Shown in pieces: positions 18,088 through 26,253 of a stretch of 64,000 nt of DNA. Under the pieces are notes generated by a model. It worked only from the letters and a program-made list of their open reading frames with translations. It did not search any database and was not told the DNA's origin. Numbering within the stretch: position 1 is the stretch's first letter; each line of letters begins with the position of its first letter. The translations under genes and the position numbers were made by a program. Origin of the DNA: an uncultured Lachnospiraceae bacterium (GTDB taxonomy: Bacteria > Bacillota > Clostridia > Lachnospirales > Lachnospiraceae); NCBI GenBank assembly GCA_910585295.1, contig CAJUDE010000012.1:29234-93233 (forward strand), written 5' to 3'.

Positions 18088-18125
18088 ATGCAGCCGCTTC
18101 CGTGATTATGTGGAAACGGCTGCAT
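18088..18125 (+). terminator. Rho-independent-like terminator after the secreted protein gene
   Basis: ATGCAGCCG pairs with CGGCTGCAT, with an inner CTTCC/GGAAA stem, followed by TTAATTTT. It lies between the secreted protein gene and epsG-like gene, so the latter may rely on read-through or its own promoter. Confidence 0.65.
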
Positions 18126-18153
18126 TTAATTTTACCAAAGAAAGGAGGCCATT

Positions 18154-19254
18154 ATGGCTGTTTATTATGTTACAATTTCCATGCTTACAGGCGCAGGCTA
18201 TGTATTGGCTCAAAAAAAACAAGGCAGCAAAACCACCCTCTGCTATCTGGCAGCCGCCTTTTTGTCCCTGACTTTCCTTGCCTCATTCCGCTATGCCATC
18301 GGCTTTGACTATTTTTCCTACCGTGACTTTTATCAGAGGTATTCCGCTATGCCCTTTAGGGATATTCTCCAAAGTAACAGAATAGAGCCTCTCTTTTTTG
18401 TGTTGTGCAGGCTTTTTTCCCTGACTGGGCTGCCCTACCCTGCTTTCCTGTTATTTATCAATGTGTTTTTGATGTCCGTTTCCATGCTGTTTGTTTACCG
18501 CCATTCCAAACTTCCTTGGGTCAGCGTTTACCTCTACCTTACGCTGCAGTTCCTTGCCTACAATATGAACCTAATCCGCCAATCCATTGCAGTTGCTTTC
18601 TTTATGCTGGCATACCCGTACCTAAAAGGGAGGAAACTCCTTCCCTATACGTTCCTTATTATTGTAGGAGGATTGTTCCATAACTCCTTACTATTTATAT
18701 ACCCTTTCTATTTCCTCCTGCCCTGGAAGCACAGCCGCAGGTTTGTGGGCGGGCTGCTTGCCCTTGCCGGCCTTGGGTATATTTTTTTCGACCCTATCTT
18801 CCGTATGATAGCCCCAGCCCTTCCGCTCAAATACGCCAATTATCAAGGCAGCTATTTCTGGAATTCCAATGGCCTAGAATATGCTATCCTGCCTGCCTTG
18901 TATTTCCTGCTGGTTTATTATTTCCGAAACCGCATAGGCGGCACTGCCCAGCGCGCCATCTATGTAAACAGCGCCCTTTATCAGTTCCTAATCAGCCTGT
19001 TTATCACAAAACATTTTATTTTGGAACGGTTTGCCATCTACCCATTCACCTTATCGCTGCTTGCCATTCCAGAAATTATCGACTCTTACCAGTTAAAGAA
19101 AAAAACAGGAACCAACACCATGGATTACCATTGTGTCCTGTTCCTGTTTCTGCTCTTTGGTGCCGTATGGTTCTGCTTTGCTGCAGCCAAGGGATACCAC
19201 CGGGTCTATCCCTATGTCAGCCTATTGGACAGAAGCCTTTCCATTCCAAATTAA
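18154..19254 (+). CDS. EpsG-family membrane protein (polysaccharide polymerase-like)
   Basis: A 366-residue integral membrane protein with about ten predicted helices. It shows the EpsG pattern: an early conserved SFRYAIGFDYFSYRDFY, LYPAFLLFINV-like helices, NLIRQSIAVAFFMLAYPYLK, and GGLFHNSLLFIYP. EpsG proteins are thought to polymerise exopolysaccharide repeat units at the membrane. Strong AAAGGAGG site before ATG. There are no glycosyltransferases beside it, so it is an isolated copy; the two preceding surface proteins are the only possible partners. Convergent with the next gene (12-bp gap). Confidence 0.75.
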   Translation: MAVYYVTISMLTGAGYVLAQKKQGSKTTLCYLAAAFLSLTFLASFRYAIGFDYFSYRDFYQRYSAMPFRDILQSNRIEPLFFVLCRLFSLTGLPYPAFLLFINVFLMSVSMLFVYRHSKLPWVSVYLYLTLQFLAYNMNLIRQSIAVAFFMLAYPYLKGRKLLPYTFLIIVGGLFHNSLLFIYPFYFLLPWKHSRRFVGGLLALAGLGYIFFDPIFRMIAPALPLKYANYQGSYFWNSNGLEYAILPALYFLLVYYFRNRIGGTAQRAIYVNSALYQFLISLFITKHFILERFAIYPFTLSLLAIPEIIDSYQLKKKTGTNTMDYHCVLFLFLLFGAVWFCFAAAKGYHRVYPYVSLLDRSLSIPN

Positions 19255-19266
19255 AGTCTTTGGCTC

Positions 19267-20334
19267 CTACAGGGTATCTGCCCCCTCTGCCCTTGCCATC
19301 GCCTCTTTAAAGTCTTTCTGGTCTGTAAAAATCTCATATTTGTATGGGTTCTTCTTCTGGGTAACGGCGCGTTTTATAATGGCCGCCATGCAGATTACAT
19401 TTGCAGCAAGCGCAATCAATGCCACAATCCCCTGCGCCCTTGGGTCTGCATAAGTGGGCTGTGATGCGGCAGATAACTCCAGCCCATCTTTCCAGCCAGG
19501 CCCATACAGCGTGGGAAGCACTGAAAATTTCCCGCTGATTTGGAATAAGGGGAAAACCTGCGCAAACATGCACCAGGTAGCTAATGTGTTGGCGCGGTTC
19601 TGGATCCACCCGCCCTTGTTCCAAAATTTGTTTGCAAAGGTGGGCGCCAGCAGCAATGCAAACCCACAATACCATGTGTGGGTTGGAAGGTTCAGGTATG
19701 TATACTCAAAATTCCAAAGGTCATATGCGATAATAAAGCACCAGGTCATATCCGGCCACAGCATGTCGTCCTTCTTTTTAGAAGAATAAATCCCCCACCA
19801 GCCTGTCATGCAGAAAATATTAATAATCCCTGCAATGCCGTTCACCCAGTTCCACCAGCCGCCGTAAAGCCAAACGCCTTCATTCGACAGCCAATATCTA
19901 GAACCAGTCTCCGCAAGGGCTGCAGCCCCCCGTATCCCAGATTCAAAATCAGACCCCACTGCAATTAAGATATTAATTGCCACAATCACAAACGGGAATG
20001 GCTTAAACCAGTCCTTTTTCCCTATCCCCCATTTGTATTTAATCATCATAAAGCCAATACAGCCTGCCACCGCCGCATATAATTTCGCATAGTGGAACCA
20101 GCCGCCCATATAGAGGTTAGTCTGGTTATTGGCCGCCCACTCTGCCCCTGTGGAAGCCCCAACAGCAATTGCAATAAAATAGGCTGACAAGGCAAGCGGC
20201 AGCACAAGGAAAAAGAAAATCCCCCCGGCTTTCGTCCGGCGTGCAATTTCATTGCAGATTACCAGCCCGGAAAACACCAAAACCCAGCCAATTAACTGAT
20301 ACATGGCATTATCGCCATAAATTTGGAATAACAT
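19267..20334 (-). CDS. DUF5692-like multi-pass membrane protein
   Basis: About 355 residues with roughly nine transmembrane helices. Aromatic-rich segments such as GGWFHYAKLYAAVAGCIGF, FVIVAINILIAVGSDFES and TWCFIIAYDLWNFEYTYLN match what I remember of the DUF5692 family. The biochemical role of the family is not known. Start chosen at ATG 20334 because AAAGGAGG lies upstream; an in-frame ATG at 20391 has no ribosome site. Monocistronic by appearance, with an AT-rich upstream region of about 100 bp. Confidence 0.62.
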   Translation of the reverse strand: MLFQIYGDNAMYQLIGWVLVFSGLVICNEIARRTKAGGIFFFLVLPLALSAYFIAIAVGASTGAEWAANNQTNLYMGGWFHYAKLYAAVAGCIGFMMIKYKWGIGKKDWFKPFPFVIVAINILIAVGSDFESGIRGAAALAETGSRYWLSNEGVWLYGGWWNWVNGIAGIINIFCMTGWWGIYSSKKKDDMLWPDMTWCFIIAYDLWNFEYTYLNLPTHTWYCGFALLLAPTFANKFWNKGGWIQNRANTLATWCMFAQVFPLFQISGKFSVLPTLYGPGWKDGLELSAASQPTYADPRAQGIVALIALAANVICMAAIIKRAVTQKKNPYKYEIFTDQKDFKEAMARAEGADTL

Positions 20335-20442
20335 AGTATATACCTCCTTTGCTATTCTTGCTAAACCAATTATTTGAGAAAATTTTAACACTTTTTTAAT
20401 AAATTTTCAAGTTTTTTAATAATTAGGAAGCCTTGGGCAAAT

Positions 20443-20474
20443 CAAATGCCCCGCAGCTCGCTGCAGGGCATTTG
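20443..20474 (-). terminator. Hairpin after the superoxide reductase gene
   Basis: CAAATGCCC-(c)GCAG-ctcg-CTGC-(a)GGGCATTTG is a long stem-loop placed directly after the superoxide reductase stop. A related stem-loop (AAATACC...GGTATTT) occurs at 32202-32231. Confidence 0.55.
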
Positions 20475-20475
20475 G

Positions 20476-20841
20476 TTAAATTTCTTTTTTCCACAACCCA
20501 TGGAGGTTGCAGTATTCATAAGCCGCCACTGGCTTATCCCCCGACGGGATATGGAATTCTGCTTCTGGTTTCTCACCAGGCGAAAGCTTCTTGAGCATTC
20601 CACCATGCTCTGTTTCCAAGTAAATCCACATAATATAATGCCCATCCAGCATAGGATGCTCAAGCTCCCCTACTTTTACCAGGATGGCGTCCCCATGTCT
20701 CTCTACCACTGGGACATGTTTTTCCCCAGAAGCGTCCGTTGTGTTCGCTTTCAATTCCTGAAAGACTTTTGCGCTCTCCTTCTCCCCAGGCACAATTTCC
20801 ATCGCTACGCTGCAGCATTCCTTACATTTAAAAAAATTCAT
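20476..20841 (-). CDS. Superoxide reductase (desulfoferrodoxin/neelaredoxin family)
   Basis: A 121-residue protein that reduces superoxide to peroxide without making oxygen, typical for anaerobes. Iron-site residues are present: EKHVP, LEHPM, GHYIMWIYL and the C-terminal CNLHGLW. The N-terminal rubredoxin-like desulforedoxin lobe is degenerate: only FKCKECC is left, without the second Cys pair, so it should bind just the catalytic iron. Start at 20841 follows AAAGGAGAAGGG; the longer reading from 20898 is not supported. Single gene with its own terminator. Confidence 0.9.
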   Translation of the reverse strand: MNFFKCKECCSVAMEIVPGEKESAKVFQELKANTTDASGEKHVPVVERHGDAILVKVGELEHPMLDGHYIMWIYLETEHGGMLKKLSPGEKPEAEFHIPSGDKPVAAYEYCNLHGLWKKEI

Positions 20842-20933
20842 TTTCCCTTCTCCTTTCTTGGCGCCTATAGGCGCGGGCGCTTTCCTTAGTATGCCCAAAG
20901 CCCTGGCTTTCCATCCTTTTTGGATGAAAAATA

Positions 20934-21815
20934 TTAACGTTCTATTTTAATCTGATAAGAGCGTTCAAACACTTCCCCCGGCGATAGCTTATTCGTCCAC
21001 TCACGCTCCTTAAAGCTTCCGCTAAAAGCCTCCCTGTCACACCTTCCATACCATGGCTCAATACAGACAAACGGCGCGCCCAAATTCTCCGGGGACCAAA
21101 TCCCCACTACGGGAGATTGGAACGATACGGTAAGGTACGGCACATTTTCTGGGTCTACCAATGAAATTTTGTTTACCTGGTAATCCTCAATAATATATGT
21201 GCCTGTGTCAAAGAAACCCTCTTGAAGCATCCGCCTGCCTTTTGGCAGGGTCAGTAAATTTTTATAATTATGCATCAATCCAGTATCCAGGTTATTTTGG
21301 GCAAACAATACCTCCTCCTGGTCCATCCATATGCTGTAATCACTCTGCTTCTCCCCTTGCTTTAATGGGCATTGGAACCCTGGATGCCCGCCAATGGAAA
21401 AATACATCTCTTTTTTCAGCTCTTCATTTTTCACTTTCCAGGATACTTGGACCGTATCCCACTGCAAACGGTATCCAATTTCCAAATGGAAATCAAATGG
21501 GTATTGTTCCCTAGTAACTGGGGTTGCGTCCAGGCCAAACCAGATTTCCTCTTTGTCCTCTGAAATACAAGTAAATTCCATATTTCTGGCAAACCCATGC
21601 TGGCGCATCTCATATTCTTTCCCCTCATGCAGATACTTATTCTCCCTCAGCCTCCCCACAATTGGGAACAGCACAGGGGAACGGCCTCCCCAATACTGTT
21701 TGTCCCCCTGCCAGAGATATTCCTGTCCTGTCTTGTTCTCTTTCAGGGACACCATTTCTGCGCCCAGCGTTGAAAACTGAACTGTAAGCTTCTCATTCGC
21801 CAATCCGTAAACCAT
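20934..21815 (-). CDS. Aldose 1-epimerase family protein (LacX/mutarotase-like)
   Basis: A 293-residue galactose-mutarotase fold protein: LWQGDKQYWGGRSPVLFPIV, the basic RLRENKYLHEGKEYEMRQHG with the first histidine, and the catalytic-region GGHPGFQCPL histidine. Cytosolic, interconverts alpha and beta anomers of hexoses or acts on a sugar derivative. It resembles the LacX subgroup rather than GalM. A good AAAGGAGAAGAG ribosome site precedes ATG. It lies 26 bp after the binding lipoprotein on the same strand, so sugar uptake/sensing and this enzyme may share a transcript with the chemoreceptor. Confidence 0.85.
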   Translation of the reverse strand: MVYGLANEKLTVQFSTLGAEMVSLKENKTGQEYLWQGDKQYWGGRSPVLFPIVGRLRENKYLHEGKEYEMRQHGFARNMEFTCISEDKEEIWFGLDATPVTREQYPFDFHLEIGYRLQWDTVQVSWKVKNEELKKEMYFSIGGHPGFQCPLKQGEKQSDYSIWMDQEEVLFAQNNLDTGLMHNYKNLLTLPKGRRMLQEGFFDTGTYIIEDYQVNKISLVDPENVPYLTVSFQSPVVGIWSPENLGAPFVCIEPWYGRCDREAFSGSFKEREWTNKLSPGEVFERSYQIKIER

Positions 21816-21841
21816 TTCTCTTCTCCTTTATCACTTAAATA

Positions 21842-22813
21842 TTACTGGTACTTCCCCACATTTGTGCTGTCTACCTTTTCAAATGGGACCCAAACATATT
21901 TCCCATCCTCTGACAGGTAATCTATCCCACCCGCCGAACCGCCGGAGGCAAGCGCAAGGGCAACCTTCACCGCATACTCCCCTTGCCCGGTGGCTGACTG
22001 GTAAACAGTAAACGCCATATCCCCTGCTGCAATTGCTGCGCATCCATCTGCCGTTGCATCAATCCCAAGGATATCCACATCAGATATCCCCCTGCTTTTA
22101 CAAGCCTCAATCACGCCTAGCGCCATGGCGTCGTTATTGCATGCCACTACATCGACTTCTTTCCCAATTCCCAAAAATATATTAAAATATTTTTCTGCCT
22201 TTTCCTGATCCCAATCTGCATGTTCCTGAAAGACATAGTTTACCTTCTTGCCAGAGTCATCCAGCGTATTTTTTAAACGGCCTGTCCTGCCCTCTGTGGC
22301 GGAATGGCTCTTTGGGCCAGTCATCAATGCCACATTAATCTCATCTTTGCCAGCCATCTTGCTTAAAATATACTCCGCCTGGTACTGGCCTGCCACCCCC
22401 TCGTCAGACCCCACATACATATATTTATCTGCTTTGAGCCTAGAATCATCTGGGCAACTGTTAAAAAATACAATTGGAAGGTCGCCTGCAATCGCTTGCA
22501 ATTCCAGCGTTGTGTCTGTATCTACTGGGGAACACAAAATCACATCATACCCTTCTTCCACTGCCTGTTTCATCTGCGCCACCTGATTCTCAATGGAATC
22601 CTGCGCTTCATACACATCCAGCGTAGCCCCATTTTGGGCTGCCGTTTCTTTTGCACTGTCCACCAATACAGTACGGAACGTATCTGCAGAAGAAAGGGAC
22701 AGATAAATCTTAATATCCTCCCCATTGGCATGGGAGCCTCCTTTCCCCGCGCACCCGCACAGGCAAACCGCCATCCAGGCTATTGTAAGCAATGCCGCCG
22801 TTTTCTTTTTCAT
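21842..22813 (-). CDS. Periplasmic-binding-protein-like lipoprotein (ribose/galactose type)
   Basis: A 323-residue lipoprotein with lipobox MAVCLCGC. The mature part is a type I periplasmic-binding protein: IYLSLSSADTFRTVLVDSAK, QMKQAVEEGYDVILCSPVDT, DVVACNNDAMALGVIEACKS and VDILGIDATADGCAAIAAGD are hallmarks of sugar-binding proteins like RbsB or MglB. No permease or ATPase genes adjoin it; instead it sits 12 bp after a chemoreceptor, and before a mutarotase-like gene. This suggests a role as ligand sensor for chemotaxis to a sugar, as known for RbsB/Trg pairs. Strong AAGGAGGGG ribosome site. Confidence 0.88.
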   Translation of the reverse strand: MKKKTAALLTIAWMAVCLCGCAGKGGSHANGEDIKIYLSLSSADTFRTVLVDSAKETAAQNGATLDVYEAQDSIENQVAQMKQAVEEGYDVILCSPVDTDTTLELQAIAGDLPIVFFNSCPDDSRLKADKYMYVGSDEGVAGQYQAEYILSKMAGKDEINVALMTGPKSHSATEGRTGRLKNTLDDSGKKVNYVFQEHADWDQEKAEKYFNIFLGIGKEVDVVACNNDAMALGVIEACKSRGISDVDILGIDATADGCAAIAAGDMAFTVYQSATGQGEYAVKVALALASGGSAGGIDYLSEDGKYVWVPFEKVDSTNVGKYQ

Positions 22814-22825
22814 CGCAACCCCTCC

Positions 22826-24826
22826 TTAAATACGGAATAATTTCACCTGCTCTGCCAGCTCCTCAGAGGAAGCGGTTAAGCTCTTTGATTCTTCTGCAAC
22901 ATGGGCGCTGTTTTGGGCAATCCCTTTCGCCTGTTCCAGCATATTTTCTGAAGTCGCAAGAATTTCGTCGGAACTTGCCGCCTGCTCTTCGGAAATTGCC
23001 GCCACATTTGCCGCAACCTCGTCCACCTCGTTAATTTTTCCAACCATATGCCCTATCATCTCGCTGGTTTCTTGTATATTTACAAATATCTTTTCAAACG
23101 TTTCGATTGCCTCATGGATTAGGCCGCTGCTTCTGCTAATGTCATCAGCGCTATCCCCTGTCTGGCGCACTGCGTCTGCCACAAGTGCATTCACCTGCCC
23201 AATCAGCTTGGAAATATGCTCCACAGAATCCGTGCTGTTGTTCGCCAGCGTCCCTATTTCAGAGGCAACCACTGCAAAGCCGCGCCCTGCCTCCCCGGCC
23301 CTGGCTGCTTCTATGGAAGCATTCAATGACAAAAGGTTTGTCTCTTCGGCTATGTTCCCAATAAGCTGGACGATGGCGACAATTTCTCCTGACGCAGCGC
23401 CAACCTTCCCCACTGCCTCCTCCAAGCTGCGGATAGAACCCTGAATGTTCTCCAGTTCCCTCCCCACACGCTCCATGTCCCTTTTTCCTTTCTGGGACGC
23501 TTCCACTGTCTCGCGCATTTTATGCTCCACACTGTCACTGTCGCTTTTCGTGTCTGCCACTACCCCTGCCAGTTTGGTTGCATTCTCCGCGATTTCATAG
23601 ACAGAAAGGGAAAGCTGGTCTACCGTATGGTTCAATTCGCCCATGGATTCTGACTGGATGGCCGCTGCGGACTGCATTTGCCTTGACATATTGTCGCTGG
23701 TATCTGCCTGGCTCCCAAGCCTGCCTGAAATATCTCCCATGGACGCAATCATTTCTTTCATAGAGCGGATAAACCGTTCCACACTCCGGCTCATCACAGC
23801 GATCTCATCGTTCCCTTTGCTGGACACACTCACTGTAAAATCACCGTCTGTCATGGCAGTAATTACTTTTGTCAGTTTCTTCACCGGATTTATCACAATA
23901 TGGGTCACACGTTCAATCACCATGCACAGGACCAAAATAGAGGCTATGCTAATAAGGGCCATAATGTTACGCAGCCGGATTAAGTCTGCCATAACAATCT
24001 GCCTGGGGACAAAAGATACCAAAACCCAGTCCGTACCAGTTACTTTTTCAAATACTGTCATATTCCCTTCTAAGACGCTGAAGCCATAATCGCGCTCCGT
24101 TATCTTTTTCCCGACTTGCTGCTGGAATGCATTGCCGCTATCTCCCATTTTGGTGGAAATCAATGCGTTGTCACGGTTCGCCAGTATCGTCCCATCCCTG
24201 CCATCTATCAAGAAAGATTCCGCGCCTTCCATGTCAATAAACCCGTTTACAATAATGGAGATACGGTCTAGCGTCATATCCGCTGAAATGACTTTCACCT
24301 TTCCAGACCCATCATTTAAAATGCCGGATGCGCTAATTACATTTTCCCCTTGGGAATTCACATAGGCAGAGCCAACCGCCATATTTACCCTGGTAAGGCC
24401 TTCCTGGTACCATGTGCTATTCACTGGGTCTGGCTCGTCAATGGAAGCTCCCGCCGCCTGAAACATATTCCCATCTTCATCCGCTATATACATTCCCTGT
24501 GGATAGTTTGAATTATAATCGTAATAGGCATCCAGGATTGCCTGGAGCTTGTCCCCTTGCGGCTTAATGCTTTCTATGGTTGCCTTTACCGCCTGGAAAG
24601 CTTCAATATTTTCGTTCAGCCATCCTTCTATATGGGAAGACTGGCTCCCTACGGACGACTCTAAAAGGTTTCTGGAATAACTTTCAATAATTTTTGCTGA
24701 CGTCTGGTAAGCGATCAACACCAGCGCCACCATCAAGGCAACTACAATCGGCACGATGATTGCCAGCAGCTTCATCCTGATGGATACCATACCCCTTTTT
24801 TCCCTAACTTGATTCTTTTTCTCCAT
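22826..24826 (-). CDS. Methyl-accepting chemotaxis protein with dCache-type sensor
   Basis: About 666 residues. TM1 near residues 20-42, a large extracellular domain of the dCache type (MYIADEDGNMFQAAGASIDE; SFLIDGRDGTILANRDN), TM2 near 290-312, HAMP (NPVKKLTKVITAMTDGDFTV), then a long coiled-coil signalling domain with the invariant hairpin NLLSLNASIEAARAGEAGRG. It transmits to CheA/CheW. ATG at 24826 has GGAAGG 6 nt upstream; a GTG two codons earlier is also possible. Directly upstream of the binding lipoprotein in transcript order, forming a receptor/binding-protein pair. Confidence 0.93.
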   Translation of the reverse strand: MEKKNQVREKRGMVSIRMKLLAIIVPIVVALMVALVLIAYQTSAKIIESYSRNLLESSVGSQSSHIEGWLNENIEAFQAVKATIESIKPQGDKLQAILDAYYDYNSNYPQGMYIADEDGNMFQAAGASIDEPDPVNSTWYQEGLTRVNMAVGSAYVNSQGENVISASGILNDGSGKVKVISADMTLDRISIIVNGFIDMEGAESFLIDGRDGTILANRDNALISTKMGDSGNAFQQQVGKKITERDYGFSVLEGNMTVFEKVTGTDWVLVSFVPRQIVMADLIRLRNIMALISIASILVLCMVIERVTHIVINPVKKLTKVITAMTDGDFTVSVSSKGNDEIAVMSRSVERFIRSMKEMIASMGDISGRLGSQADTSDNMSRQMQSAAAIQSESMGELNHTVDQLSLSVYEIAENATKLAGVVADTKSDSDSVEHKMRETVEASQKGKRDMERVGRELENIQGSIRSLEEAVGKVGAASGEIVAIVQLIGNIAEETNLLSLNASIEAARAGEAGRGFAVVASEIGTLANNSTDSVEHISKLIGQVNALVADAVRQTGDSADDISRSSGLIHEAIETFEKIFVNIQETSEMIGHMVGKINEVDEVAANVAAISEEQAASSDEILATSENMLEQAKGIAQNSAHVAEESKSLTASSEELAEQVKLFRI

Positions 24827-24981
24827 GAACACCCTTCCTTTTTCCCAAGGCAGAAACTTGTCGGCATCTGCCCAAAAACGCTATTTGATCCACTTCTATT
24901 TTAGTATGTTTCAGCAAATTATACAAGGATAGTTTCATAAATCAATTATTTTTATCAAAAAGAACCTTAACGGACGCAACA

Positions 24982-25006
24982 AGGGCAGCCTGCATTCGGC
25001 TGCCCT
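24982..25006 (-). terminator. Hairpin after rubrerythrin gene
   Basis: AGGGCAGCC-tgcattc-GGCTGCCCT, a perfect 9-bp stem 28 bp beyond the rubrerythrin stop on the minus strand and ahead of the chemoreceptor gene. T tract weak. Confidence 0.55.
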
Positions 25007-25034
25007 ATGGAAAACTAGGTATTCGCGGATATTT

Positions 25035-25574
25035 TTAATAATTCTCTGCCTTCACTTGGAAATAGGATTGTGGGTGGGCGCATACCGGACACTCTTCTGG
25101 CGCCTCTTTCCCAACACAAATATGCCCGCAGTTGCTGCACTGCCAAATTACATCCCCATCCTTGGAAAATACTTTCTTCCCAGTTACGTTGTCTAACAGC
25201 TTGCGGTATCTTTCTTCATGTTCTTTCTCAATTTTAGCTACGCCTTCAAACAGCTCTGCGATTTCATCAAAACCTTCTTCCCTGGCTTCCTTTGCGAACT
25301 GCGCATACATGTCAGTCCATTCATAATTCTCGCCTTCTGCAGCAGCTTTTAAGTTCTCTTCTGTTGAGCCTACGCCGCCATTCAGCAGCTTATACCACAT
25401 CTTTGCATGTTCTTTCTCATTAGCGGCAGTCTCCTCGAAAATATTGGCAATCTGAACATACCCATCCTTTTTTGCCTTGCTGGCAAAATATGTGTATTTA
25501 TTCCTTGCCATAGACTCCCCTGCAAATGCCGCTTCCAAATTTTTCTGTGTCTTTGTTCCCTTTAAATCAGCCAT
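25035..25574 (-). CDS. rbr: Rubrerythrin
   Basis: A 179-residue non-haem iron protein that reduces hydrogen peroxide in anaerobes. Residues 1-140 are the ferritin-like di-iron four-helix bundle (EAFAGESMARNKY, ANEKEHAKMWYK, KIEKEHEERYRK). Residues 145-179 form a rubredoxin domain with two CxxC pairs: WQCSNCGH and EECPVCAHPQ. Length and motifs are standard. AAGGAGGAGCAGC precedes the ATG. Single transcription unit; with the superoxide reductase it forms the oxygen-defence set in this window. Confidence 0.95.
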   Translation of the reverse strand: MADLKGTKTQKNLEAAFAGESMARNKYTYFASKAKKDGYVQIANIFEETAANEKEHAKMWYKLLNGGVGSTEENLKAAAEGENYEWTDMYAQFAKEAREEGFDEIAELFEGVAKIEKEHEERYRKLLDNVTGKKVFSKDGDVIWQCSNCGHICVGKEAPEECPVCAHPQSYFQVKAENY

Positions 25575-25663
25575 ATGCTGCTCCTCCTTATGTGCTTTGT
25601 TATTTTATGTTCCAACATGCCCTTTACTTTACCTGGTTTTTCAAATTATGTCAATAGGGCCGC

Positions 25664-26253
25664 TCACGTCAGCTCTGCAATCCTGGTCACCCCTACATAG
25701 ATTTCTGATATTTTATACCAGGTGGCATAATCCACTACCCCAGTCTGCGGCAGCCCAAATACGGACTGGAACCTTCGTACCGCCGCCTGGGTTGCAGGCC
25801 CGAAGGAACCGTCTGCCGCAACCCTTGGGATAGAAGTATAGACCTGGGCAATCCGGTTTAATTGTTCCTGCATCTGGCGCACTTTCTCCCCGCTGGAGCC
25901 AATCTGCAAATTTTCACGGGGCCAGGATGCCGGGATGCCTGAAATTTCTTCCGCTTCATTAATGTACATGTTGCTTCCATAATAATAACGAAGGATTTCT
26001 ATTGCGCTGTAATTTTGGTCCCCTAAGTACTTAGACCCCCATTGGCTTAGCCAATTCGGGCAGGTCACACGCTGCCCATCGCAATATTGGGTCAGGATAG
26101 GCTGCTTAACATTTGGCCTGGAAAGGAAATTTGTAAACATTTCATCCACCACCCGGGAAATGCTTGCAAAATAATTCCTCCCATACACCCATTTGTGGTC
26201 ATATGCCGTGGATGACGTAATCGTAAAATCGTAGCCTTTATTCCGATACCACT
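25664..26253 (-). pseudogene. 3' part of split SpoIID-like / peptidoglycan-binding protein gene
   Basis: Host gene fragment separated from its 5' half (33858-34547) by the 7.6-kb insert. It encodes GYDFTITSSTAYDHKWVYGR onwards, then TQYCDGQRVTCPNWLSQWGS and NYSAIEILRYYYG, which resemble the SpoIID/LytB fold, and ends with a PG_binding_1 domain (SSGEKVRQMQEQLNRIAQVY; ADGSFGPATQAAVRRFQSVF). The frame is open from the junction to the stop at 25664. Joining at AGTGGTA gives a continuous protein of about 425 residues reading EWYRNKGYDF across the join. No start codon with a ribosome site exists in this part, so it is silent unless the insert is removed. Confidence 0.85.

Noticed and set aside
23643..24089. 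148-residue frame opposite the chemoreceptor gene
   Set aside because: Shadow of the coiled-coil coding region; no ribosome site or recognisable domain.
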